Shown here one piece after another: positions 1 through 13,138 of a stretch of DNA of 64,000 nt. The position numbers and the translations under genes are program-made. This DNA comes from Apostichopus japonicus. Its lineage: Eukaryota > Echinodermata > Holothuroidea > Aspidochirotida > Stichopodidae. Position 1 is the first letter of the stretch; every line of letters starts with the position of its first letter. The notes below the pieces were generated by a model that was not told the origin of the DNA, did no database searches, and was given only the letters and a program-made list of their open reading frames with translations. Location of the stretch: positions 7,727,001 to 7,791,000 of the forward strand of contig NC_092562.1 in the NCBI RefSeq assembly GCF_037975245.1, read 5' to 3'.

Positions 1-2700
1 GGTACCGCACATTCGATTGATCGGTACCGCACATTTGATTGATCGGTACCGCACATTCGATTCATCGGTACCGCACATTCGATACATCGATACCGAACAT
101 TCGATTGATCGGTACAGAACATTTGATTGATCGGTACCGCACATTCGATTTATCGGTACAGCACATTCGATTAATCGGGACCGCACATTCGATTGATTAG
201 TAACGAACATATTTCTGTTCGGTACCGAACATTCGATTGATCGGTAACGCACATTCGATTGATCGGTAACGCACATTCGATTGATTAGTAACGAACATTC
301 GATTGATCCGTATCGCACATTCGAAACATCGATACCTCACATTCTATTGATCGGTACCGCACATTCGATTGATCGGTAACGAACATTCGATTGATGGGTA
401 ACGCACATTCGATTGATCGGTAACGCACATTCATTTTATCTGTATCGCACATTCGATTGATAGGTATCGCACATTCGATTGATCGGTACCGCATATTCTA
501 TTTATCTGTACCGCATTTTCTGTACATCTGTACCGCACATTCCATTTATCGGTAGCGCACATTCGATTGATCGGTACCGCACACGGTACCGCAGTTTCGA
601 CTTATCGGTACCGCACATTCGATTGATCGGTACCACACATTCATTTTATCTGTATCGCACATTCGATTGATAGGTATCGCACATTCGATTGATCGGTACC
701 GCATATTCTATTTATCTGTACCGCATTTTCTGTATATCTGTACCGCACATTCCATTTATCGGTAGCGCACATTCGATTGATCGGTACCGCACACGGTACC
801 GCAGTTTCGATTGATCGGTACCGCACATTCGATTGATCGGCACCGCACATTCGATTGATCGGTAACGCACATTCGATTGGTCGGTACCGAACATTCGATT
901 TATCGGCACCGCACATTCCATTTATCGGTACCGCATATTCGTTTGATCTGTTCCGCATATTCGATTGATCGGTACCGCACATTCGATTGATCGGTACCGA
1001 ACATTCGATTGATCGGTACCGCACATTCGATTGATCGGTACCACACATTCGATTGATCGGTACCGCACATTCGATTGATTGGTACCGCACATTCGAATGA
1101 TCTGTTCCGCACTTTCTATTGATCGGTACCGCACATTCGATTGATCGGTACCGCACATTCGATTTATCGGAACCGCAAATTCGATTGATCTGTTCCGCAC
1201 ATTCGATTTATCGGTACCGCACATTCGATTGATCAGTACCGCACATTCGATTGATCGGAACCGCACATTCGATTGATCAATAAAGAACATTCGATTGATC
1301 GGTACCGCACATTCGATTGATCGGTACCGCACATTCGTTTGATCGGTACCGAACATTCGATTGATCGGTACCGCACATTCGATTTATCGGTAATGCAAAT
1401 TCGATTGGTCGGTACCGCACATTCCATTTATCGGTACCGCACATGCGATTGATCGGTACCGCATATTCGATTGATATGTACCGCACATTTGATTTATCGG
1501 TACCGCACATTCGACTGATCGGTACCAAACATTCGATAGATCGGTATCGCACATTCGAATAATCGGTACCGCACATTCGATTTATCGGTACCGCACATTC
1601 GATTGATCGGTACCGCATATTGGATTGATCGGTAACGCACATTCGATTGGTCGGTACCGCACCGCACATTCGATTGATCGGTACAGCACATGCGATTGAT
1701 CGGAACCGCCAATTCGAATGATCGGTACCGCACATTGGATTGATCGGTACCGCACATTCCATTTATCGGTAGCGCACATTCGATTAATCAGAACCGAACA
1801 TTCGATTGATACGTATCGCAACATTCGATTGATCGATACGGCACATTCGATTGATCGGTACCGCAAATTCGATCGATCGGTACCGAACATTCGATTGATC
1901 GGTACCGCACATTTCATTGTTCGGTACCGAACATTCGATTGATTGGTAACGCACATTCGATTTATCGGTACCGAACATTCGATTGATCGGTATCGCACAT
2001 TCGATACATCGATACCTAACATTCATTTTATCGGTACCGTACATTCGATTGATCGGTACCGCACATTCGATTGATCGGTACCGTACATTTGATTGATCGG
2101 TACCGCACATTCGATTCATCGGTACCGCACATTCGATACATCGATACCGAACATTCGATTGATCGTTACAGAACATTTGATTGATCGGTACCGCACATTC
2201 GATTTATCGGTACAGCACATTCGATTAATCGGGACCGCACATTCGATTGATTAGTAACGAACATATTTCTGTTCGGTACCGAACATTCGATTGATCGGTA
2301 ACGCACATTCGATTGATCGGTAACGCACATTCGATTGATTAGTAACGAACATTCGATTGATCCGTATCGCACATTCGAAACATCGATACCTCACATTCTA
2401 TTGATCGGTACCGCACATTCGATTGATCGGTAACGAACATTCGATTGATGGGTAACGCACATTCGATTGATCGGTAACGCACATTCATTTTATTTGTATC
2501 GCACATTCGATTGATAGGTATCGCACATTCGATTGATCGGTACCGCATATTCTATTTATCTGTACCGCATTTTCTGTACATCTGTACCGCACATTCCATT
2601 TATCGGTAGCGCACATTCGATTGATCGGTACCGCACACGGTACCGCAGTTTCGATTGATCGGTACCGCACATTCGATTGATCGGCACCGCACATTCGATT
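1..2700. repeat. Higher-order duplication, 2054/1844 bp
   Basis: The variant pattern near 1-480 recurs 2054 bp later, and the pattern near 641-1156 recurs 1844 bp later. The 210-bp difference is a local duplication: the block containing CATTTTATCTGTATCGC appears at both about 431 and 641 in the first copy, but only once in the second. The array therefore grew by segmental duplication as well as unit by unit. Confidence 0.75.
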
Positions 2701-4650
2701 GATCGGTAACGCACATTCGATTGGTCGGTACCGAACATTCGATTTATCGGCACCGCACATTCCATTTATCGGTACCGCATATTCGTTTGATCTGTTCCGC
2801 ATATTCGATTGATCGGTACCGCACATTCGATTGATCGGTACCGAACATTCGATTGATCGGTACAGCACATTCGATTGATTGGTACCGCACATTCGATTGA
2901 TCGGTACCGCACATTCGATTGATTGGTACCGCACATTCGAATGATCTGTTCCGCACTTTCTATTGATCGGTATCGCACATTCGATTGATCGGTACCGCAC
3001 ATTCGATTGATCGGAACCGCAAATTCGATTGATCTGTTCCGCACATTCTGTTTATCGGTACCGCATATTCGATTGATCTGTCCCGCATATTCGATTGATC
3101 GGTACTGAACATTCGATTGATCGGTACCGCACATTCTATTGATATGTACCGCACATTCGATTGATCAGTACCCCCACATTCGATTGATCTGTACCGCACA
3201 TTCGATTTATCGGTACCGCACATTCGATTGATCAGTACCACACATTCGATTGATCGGAACCGCACATTCGATTGATCAATAAAGAACATTCGATTGATCG
3301 GTACCGCACATTCGATTGATCGGTACCGCACATTCCATTTATCGGTAGCGCACATTCGATTGATCGGTACCGCACACGGTACCGCAGTTTCGATTGATCG
3401 GTACCGTACATTCGATTGATCGGTAACGCACATTCGATTGGTCGGTACCGAACATTCGATTTATCGGCACCGCACATTCCATTTATCGGTACCGCATATT
3501 CGTTTGATCTGTTCCGCATATTCGATTGATCGGTACCGCACATTCGATTGATCGGTACCGAACATTCGATTGATCGGTACCGCACATTCGATTGATCGGT
3601 ACCGCACATTCGATTGATTGGTACCGCACATTCGAATGATCTGTTCCGCACATTCTGTTTATCGGTACCGCATATTCGATTGATCTGTCCCGCACATTCG
3701 ATTGATCGGTACTGAACATTCGATTGATCGGTACCGCACATTCTATTGATCGGTACCGCACATTCGATTGATCGGTACCGAACATTCGATTGATCGGTAC
3801 CGCACATTCGATTGATTGGTACCGCACATTCGAATGATCTGTTCCGCACTTTCTATTGATCGGTATCGCACATTCGATTGATAGGTACCTCACATTCGAT
3901 TGATCGGTACCGCACATTCTATTGATATGTACCGCACATTCGATTGATCGGTACCGCATATTCGATTGATCAGTACCGCACAATCGATTGATCTGTACCG
4001 CACATTCGATTTATCGGTACCGCACATTCGATTGATCAGTACCACACATTCGATTGATCGGAACCGCACATTCGATTGATCAATAAAGAACATTCGATTG
4101 ATCGGTACCGCACATTCGATTGATCGGTACCGCACATTCGATTGATCGGTACCGAACATTCGATTGATCGGTACCGCACATTCGATTTATCGGTAATACA
4201 AATTCGATTGGTCGGTACCGCACATTCCATTTATCGGTACCGCACATGCGATTGATCGGAATCGCCAATTCGAATGATCGGTACCGCACCTTCGTTTTAT
4301 CAGTATCGCACATTCGATTGATCGGTACCGCACATGCGATTGATCGGTACCGCACATTCGATTGATATGTACCGCACATTTGATTTATCGGTACCGCACA
4401 TTCGATTGATCGGTACCGAACATTCGATAGATCGGTATCGCACATTCGAATAATCGGTACCGCACATTCGATTTATCGGTACCGCACATTCGATTGATCG
4501 GTACCGCATATTGGATTGATCGGTAACGCACATTCGATTGGTCGGTACCGCACCGCACATTCGATTGATCGGTACCGCACATGCGATTGATCGGAACCGC
4601 CAATTCGAATGATCGGTACCGCACATTCGATTGATCGGTAGCGCACATTC

Positions 4651-6165
4651 GAATGATCAGTACCACACATTCGATTGATCGGAACCGCAGATTCGATTGA
4701 TCAATAAAGAACATTCGATTGATCGGTACCGCACATTCGATTGTTCGGTACCGCACATTCGATTTATCGGTACCGCACATTCGATTGATCGGTACCGCAC
4801 ATTCGATTGATCTGTACCGCACATTCGGATGATCGGTACCGCACATTCGATTGATCGGTACCTCACATTCGATTGATCGGTACCGATTATTCAATTGATC
4901 GGTACCGCACATTCGAATGATCGGTAATGCACATTCGATTTATCGGTACCGCACATTCGTTTTATCAGTATCGCACATTCGATTGATCGGTACCGCACAT
5001 GCGATTGATCGGTACCGCACATTCGATTGATATGTACCGCACATTTGATTTATCGGTACCGCACATTCGACTGATCTGTACCGAACATTCGATTTATCGG
5101 TACCGCACATTCGATTGATCGGTACCGCACATTCGATTGATCGGTAACGCACATGCGATTGATCGGAACCGCCAATTCGAATGATCGGTACCGCACATTC
5201 GATTGATCGGTACCGCACATTCAACTTATCGGTATCGAACATTCGATTGATCGGTAGCGCACATTCGAATGATCAGTACCACACATTCGATTGATCGGAA
5301 CCGCAGATTCGATTGATCAATAAAGAACATTCGATTGATCGGTACCGCACATTCGATTGTTCGGTACCGCACATTCGATTTATCGGTACCGCACATTCGA
5401 TTGATCGGTACCGCACATTCGATTGATCTGTACCGCACATTCGGATGATCGGTACCGCACATTCGATTTATCGGTACCTCACATTCGATTGATCGGTATC
5501 GATTATTCAATTGATCGGTACCGCACATTCGAATGATCGGTAATGCACATTCGATTTATCGGTACCGCACATTCGTTTTATCAGTATCGCACATTCGATT
5601 GATCGGTACCGCACATGCGATTGATCGGTACCGCACATTCGATTGATATGTACCGCACATTTGATTTATCGGTACCGCACATTCGACTGATCGGTACCGA
5701 ACATTCGATTTATCGGTACCGCACATTCGATTGATCGGTACCGCACATTCGATTGATCGGTAACGCACATGCGATTGATCGGAACCGCCAATTCGAATGA
5801 TCGGTACCGCACATTCGATTGATCGGTACCGCACATTCAATTTATCGGTATCGAACATTCGATTGATCGGTAGCGCACATTCGAATGATCAGTACCACAC
5901 ATTCGATTGATCGGAACCGCAGATTCGATTGATCAATAAAGAACATTCGATTGATCGGTACCGCACATTCGATTGTTCGGTACCGCACATTCGATTTATC
6001 GGTACCGCACATTCGATTGATCGGTACCGCACATTCGATTGATCTGTACCGCACATTCGGATGATCGGTACCGCACATTCGATTTATCGGTACCTCACAT
6101 TCGATTGATCGGTACCGATTATTCAATTGATCGGTACCGCACATTCGAATGATCGGTAATGCACA
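4651..6165. repeat. 616-bp higher-order repeat (28 x 22)
   Basis: The marker GAATGATCAGTACCACACA occurs at 4651, 5267 and 5883, exactly 616 bp apart (28 units). The reverse-frame translations of successive copies are identical over 100 residues, so these copies are recent. Confidence 0.88.
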
Positions 6166-6168
6166 TTC

Positions 6169-7338
6169 GATTTATCGCTACCGCACATTCGATTTATCGG
6201 TACCGCACATTCGAATGATCGGTTCCGCATATTCGATTGATCGGTACCGCACATTCGATTGATCGGTACCGCACATTCGATTGATCGGTACCGCACATTC
6301 GATTGATTGGTACCGCACATTCGAATGATCTGTTCCGCACATTCTGTTTATCGGTACCGCATATTCGATTGATCTGTCCCGCATATTCGATTGATCGGTA
6401 CTGAACATTCGATTGATCGGTACCGCACATTCTATTGATATGTACCGCACATTCGATTGATCAGTACCCCCACATTCGATTGATCTGTACCGCACATTCG
6501 ATTTATCGGTACCGCACATTCGATTGATCAGTACCACACATTCGATTGATCGGAACCGCACATTCGATTGATCAATAAAGAACATTCGATTGATCGGTAC
6601 CGCACATTCGATTGATCGGTACCGCACATTCCATTTATCGGTAGCGCACATTCGATTGATCGGTACCGCACACGGTACCGCAGTTTCGATTGATCGGTAC
6701 CGTACATTCGATTGATCGGTAACGCACATTCGATTGGTCGGTACCGAACATTCGATTTATCGCTACCGCACATTCGATTTATCGGTACCGCACATTCGAA
6801 TGATCGGTTCCGCATATTCGATTGATCGGTACCGCACATTCGATTGATCGGTACCGCACATTCGATTGATCGGTACCGCACATTCGATTGATTGGTACCG
6901 CACATTCGAATGATCTGTTCCGCACATTCTGTTTATCGGTACCGCATATTCGATTGATCTGTCCCGCATATTCGATTGATCGGTACTGAACATTCGATTG
7001 ATCGGTACCGCACATTCTATTGATATGTACCGCACATTCGATTGATCAGTACCCCCACATTCGATTGATCTGTACCGCACATTCGATTTATCGGTACCGC
7101 ACATTCGATTGATCAGTACCACACATTCGATTGATCGGAACCGCACATTCGATTGATCAATAAAGAACATTCGATTGATCGGTACCGCACATTCGATTGA
7201 TCGGTACCGCACATTCCATTTATCGGTAGCGCACATTCGATTGATCGGTACCGCACACGGTACCGCAGTTTCGATTGATCGGTACCGTACATTCGATTGA
7301 TCGGTAACGCACATTCGATTGGTCGGTACCGAACATTC
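6169..7338. repeat. 585-bp tandem duplication with a 13-bp partial unit
   Basis: CGATTTATCGCTACCGC occurs at about 6168 and 6753, a period of 585 bp (26 units plus 13 bp). The odd 13 bp is the truncated unit in ...CCGCACACGGTACCGCAG. Reverse-frame translations of the two copies are identical over 183 residues. Confidence 0.88.
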
Positions 7339-8839
7339 GATTTATCGGCACCGCACATTCCATTTATCGGTACCGCATATTCGTTTGATCTGTTCCGCAT
7401 ATTCGATTGATCGGTACCGCACATTCGATTGATCGGTACCGAACATTCGATTGATCGGTACCGCACATTCGATTGATTGGTACCGCACATTCGAATGATC
7501 TGTTCCGCACTTTCTATTGATCGGTATCGCACATTCGATTGATAGGTACCTCACATTCGATTGATCGGTACCGCACATTCTATTGATATGTACCGCACAT
7601 TCGATTGATCGGTACCGCACATTCGATTGATCAGTACCGCACAATCGATTGATCTGTACCGCACATTCGATTTATCGGTACCGCACATTCGATTGATCAG
7701 TACCACACATTCGATTGATCGGAACCGCACATTCGATTGATCAATAAAGAACATTCGATTGATCGGTACCGCACATTCGATTGATCGGTACCGCACATTC
7801 GATTGATCGGTACCGAACATTCGATTGATCGGTACCGCACATTCGATTTATCGGTAATGCAAATTCGATTGGTCGGTACCGCACATTCCATTTATCGGTA
7901 CCGCACATGCGATTGATCGGAATCGCCAATTCGAATGATCCGTACCGCACCTTCGTTTTATCAGTATCGCACATTCGATTGATCGGTACCGCACATGCGA
8001 TTGATCGGTACCGCACATTCGATTGATATGTACCGCACATTTGATTTATCGGTACCGCACATTCGATTGATCGGTACCGAACATTCGATAGATCGGTATC
8101 GCACATTCGAATAATCGGTACCGCACATTCGATTTATCGGTACCGCACATTCGATTGATCGGTAACGCATATTGGATTGATCGGTAACGCACATTCGATT
8201 GGTCGGTACCGCACCGCACATTCGATTGATCGGTACCGCACATGCGATTGATCGGAACCGCCAATTCGAATGATCGGTACCGCACATTCGATTGATCGGT
8301 ACCGCACATTCGATTGATCGGTACCGCACATTCGATTGTTCGGTACCGCACATTCGATTGATCGGTACCGCACATTCGATTGATCGGTATCGCATATTCG
8401 ATTGATCGGTACCGCACATTCGATTGATCGGTAATGCACATTCGATTGGTCGGTACCGCACATTCCATTTATCGGTACCGCACATGCGATTGATCGGAAC
8501 CGCCAATTCGAATGATCGGTACCGCACATTCGTTTTATCAGTATCGCACATTCGATTGATCGGTACCGCACATGCGATTGATCGGTACCGCACATTCGAT
8601 TGATATGTACCGCACATTTGATTTATCGGTACCGCACATTCGACTGATCGGTACCGAACATTCGATTTATCGGTACCGCACATTCGATTGATCGGTACCG
8701 CACATTCGATTGATCGGTAACGCACATGCAATTGATCGGAACCGCCAATTCGAATGATCGGTACCGCACATTCGATTGATCGGTACCGCACATTCAATTT
8801 ATCGGTATCGAACATTCGATTGATCGGTAGCGCACATTC

Positions 8840-10605
8840 GAATGATCAGTACCACACATTCGATTGATCGGAACCGCAGATTCGATTGATCAATAAAGAA
8901 CATTCGATTGATCGGTACCGCACATTCGATTGTTCGGTACCGCACATTCGATTTATCGGTACCGCACATTCGATTGATCGGTACCGCACATTCGATTGAT
9001 CTGTACCGCACATTCGGATGATCGGTACCGCACATTCGATTTATCGGTACCTCACATTCGATTGATCGGTACCGATTATTCAATTGATCGGTACCGCACA
9101 TTCGAATGATCGGTAATGCACATTCGATTTATCGCTACCGCACATTCGATTTATCGGTACCGCACATTCGAATGATCGGTACCGCACATTCGATTGATCG
9201 GTATCGCATATTCGATTGATCGGTACCGCACATTCGATTGATCGGTAATGCACATTCGATTGGTCGGTACCGCACATTCCATTTATCGGTACCGCACATG
9301 CGATTGATCGGAACCGCCAATTCGAATGATCGGTACCGCACATTCGTTTTATCAGTATCGCACATTCGATTGATCGGTACCGCACATGCGATTGATCGGT
9401 ACCGCACATTCGATTGATATGTACCGCACATTTGATTTATCGGTACCGCACATGCGATTGATCGGTACCGCACATTCGATTGATATGTACCGCACATTTG
9501 ATTTATCGGTACCGCACATTCGACTGATCGGTACCGAACATTCGATTTATCGGTACCGCACATTCGATTGATCGGTACCGCACATTCGATTGATCGGTAA
9601 CGCACATGCAATTGATCGGAACCGCCAATTCGAATGATCGGTACCGCACATTCGATTGATCGGTACCGCACATTCAATTTATCGGTATCGAACATTCGAT
9701 TGATCGGTAGCGCACATTCGAATGATCAGTACCACACATTCGATTGATCGGAACCGCAGATTCGATTGATCAATAAAGAACATTCGATTGATCGGTACCG
9801 CACATTCGATTGTTCGGTACCGCACATTCGATTTATCGGTACCGCACATTCGATTGATCGGTACCGCACATTCGATTGATCTGTACCGCACATTCGGATG
9901 ATCGGTACCGCACATTCGATTTATCGGTACCTCACATTCGATTGATCGGTACCGATTATTCAATTGATCGGTACCGCACATTCGAATGATCGGTAATGCA
10001 CATTCGATTTATCGCTACCGCACATTCGATTTATCGGTACCGCACATTCGAATGATCGGTACCGCACATTCGATTGATCGGTATCGCATATTCGATTGAT
10101 CGGTACCGCACATTCGATTGATCGGTAATGCACATTCGATTGGTCGGTACCGCACATTCCATTTATCGGTACCGCACATGCGATTGATCGGAACCGCCAA
10201 TTCGAATGATCGGTACCGCACATTCGTTTTATCAGTATCGCACATTCGATTGATCGGTACCGCACATGCGATTGATCGGTACCGCACATTCGATTGATAT
10301 GTACCGCACATTTGATTTATCGGTACCGCACATTCGACTGATCGGTACCGAACATTCGATTTATCGGTACCGCACATTCGATTGATCGGTACCGCACATT
10401 CGATTGATCGGTAACGCACATGCGATTGATCGGAACCGCCAATTCGAATGATCGGTACCGCACATTCGATTGATCGGTACCGCACATTCAATTTATCGGT
10501 ATCGAACATTCGATTGATCGGTAGCGCACATTCGAATGATCAGTACCACACATTCGATTGATCGGAACCGCAGATTCGATTGATCAATAAAGAACATTCG
10601 ATTTA
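8840..10605. repeat. 880/814-bp higher-order repeat
   Basis: The marker GAATGATCAGTACCACACA lies at 8840, 9720 and 10534, giving periods of 880 (40 units) and 814 (37 units). The first copy has an extra 66 bp (three units) at about 9379-9510 that is a direct local triplet duplication. The third copy is truncated after about 70 bp. Confidence 0.85.
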
Positions 10606-11429
10606 TCGGTACCTCACATTCGATTGATCGGTACCGATTATTCAATTGATCGGTACCGCACATTCGAATGATCGGTAATGCACATTCGATTTATCGCTAC
10701 CGCACATTCGATTTATCGGTACCGCACATTCGATTGATCGGTACCGCACATTCGATTGATCGGTATCGCACATTCCAATGATCGGTACCGCACATTCGAT
10801 TTATCTGTACCGGACATTCGATTGATCGGTACCGCACATTCGATTTATCGGTACCGCACATTCTATTGATCGGTACCGCACATTCATTTTATCTGTACCG
10901 CACATTCGATTGATAGGTAACGCACATTCTATTTATCGGTACCGCACATTCGATTTATCGGTACCGCACATTCTGTTTATCGGTACCGCACACGGTACCG
11001 CAGTTTCGATTGATCGGTACCGCACATTCGATTGATCGGCACCACACATTCGATTGATCGGCAACGCACATTCGATTGATCGCGGTACCGCACATTCGAT
11101 ATGAACGGTACCGTACATTCGAATGATAGGTACCCCACATTCGATTGATCGGTACCGCACATTCGAATTATCGTTACCACACATTCGAATGATCGGTACC
11201 GCACATTCGATTGATCGGTACCGCACATTCGATTGTTCGGTACCGCACATTCGATTGATCGGTACCGCACATTCGATTGATCGGTACCGCACATTCGATT
11301 GATATGTACCGCACATTCGAATGATCGATACCGCACATTCGATTTATCGGTACCGCACATTCGATTGATCGGTACCGATTATTCCTTTGATCGGTACCGC
11401 ACATTCGAATGATCGGTACCGCACATTCT

Positions 11430-12130
11430 ATTTATCGGTACCGCCATTCGATTTATCGGTACCGCTCATTGTGTTTATCGGTACCGCACACGGTACCGCA
11501 GTTTCGATTGATCGGTACCGCACATTCGATTGATCGGCACCGCACATTCGATTGATCGGCAACGCACATTCGATTGATCGGTACCGCACATTCGATTGAA
11601 CGGTACCGCACATTCGAATGATAGGTACCGCACATTCGATTGATCGGTACCGCACATTCGAATTATCGTTACCACACATTCGAATGATGGGTACCGCACA
11701 TTCTATTGATCGCTACCGCACATTCGATTGATCGGTACCGATTATTCCTTTGATCGGTACCGCACATTCGAATGATCGGTACCGCACATTCTATTTATCG
11801 GTACCGCACATTCGATTTATCGGTACCGCTCATTCTGTTTATCGGTACCGCACACGGTACCGCAGTTTCGATTGATCGGTACCGCACATTCGATTGATCG
11901 GCACCGCACATTCGATTGATCGGCAACGCACATTCGATTGATCGGTACCGCACATTCGATTGAACGGTACCGCACATTCGAATGATAGGTACCGCACATT
12001 CGATTGATCGGTACCGCACATTCGAATTATCGTTACCACACATTCGAATGATGGGTACCGCACATTCTATTGATCGGTACCGCACATTCGATTCATCGTT
12101 ACCGATCATTCGATTGATCGTTACCTCACA
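11430..12130. repeat. 364-bp higher-order repeat
   Basis: Two near-identical blocks lie 364 bp apart (for example 11453 and 11817), each containing the truncated CACACGGTACCGCAG junction. A more diverged third relative begins near 10955. Confidence 0.75.
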
Positions 12131-13138
12131 TTCCATTTATCGGTACCGCACATTCGATTTACCGGTACCGAAAATTCTATTTATCGGTACCGCACATTCG
12201 ATTGATCGGTACCGCACATTTTTTTGATCGGTACCACGCATTCGATTTAACGGTACCGCACATACGAATAAGCTGTACCGCACATTCTATTTAACGGTAT
12301 CGCACATTCGATTTAACAGAACCGCACATTCCATTGAACGGTACCGCATATTCGACTGAACAATATCACAAATTCGATTTAACGGTACTGCACATTCTAT
12401 TTAACGGTACCGCCCATTCGATTGAACGGTACCGCATATACGAATAAACGGTATCGCACATTCCATTTAACGGTACTACAAATTCGATTTAACGGCACCG
12501 CACATAAGATTCAACGGTATACCGCACATAAGATTGAACGGTACTGCATATTCCATTTAACGGTAGCGCACATTCGAAGTGCGGTACCGCACATTCTAAT
12601 TATCGGTACAGCACATTCGATATATCGGGACTTTCTCAGGCAATTTAACGGTGCCGCACAGACAATTCAACGCACCGCACATTAGTTTTGAACGGTACAG
12701 CTCATTCGAATGTGCGGTACCGCACATTTGATTTAACGGTACCGTACATTCTATTGAACGGTTGCGCACATTCAATTGAACGGTACCGCATTTTCGAATG
12801 TGCGTTACTGCATATTCAATTCAACGGTCCCGTACATTCGATTCAACCTTACCACACATTCGATTGAACTTACCGCACATTCAATTGAACGGTACCGCAC
12901 ATTCGGTTTAACAGTACCACACATTCGATTTAACGATGCCACACATTCCATTTAACGGTACAGCAATTTCGATTGATTGGTACCGCACATTCGATTTAGC
13001 GATACCACACATTCGAATGAACGGTACCGCACATTCGATTAACAGTACAGCATAGTCGATTTAGCGATTCCACACATGCGATTTAAAGGTGCAGCAATTT
13101 CGATTTATCTGTACCGCACTTTCGATATATCGGTACCA

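Larger units (their letters stand above)
1..13138. repeat. 22-bp satellite array (KpnI-type, about 590 units)
   Basis: Head-to-tail array of a 22-bp unit that begins GGTACCGCACATTCG and ends in GATTGATC. Almost every unit keeps the GGTACC palindrome and has up to three CpGs, which stands out against the AT-rich rest of the window. Units differ by single substitutions (GATTTATC, GAATGATC, GTATCGC and so on), and these variant patterns recur as higher-order blocks listed separately. From about 12230 the junction changes from GATC to GAAC/TTAAC (subfamily B), and the array decays until 13138. The reverse strand of the consensus has no stop codon in any frame, which explains the many antisense open frames. 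I see no exon, promoter or domain, so I call it non-coding satellite. Confidence 0.97.

Noticed and set aside
285-12100. Many long antisense open frames in the satellite (up to 284 codons)
   Set aside because: They are translations of a stop-free 22-bp repeat with no flanking gene structure, and overlapping frames give the same peptide.
1-13138. CRISPR-like array
   Set aside because: Units are contiguous with no unique spacers, and the surrounding genes are eukaryotic with introns.
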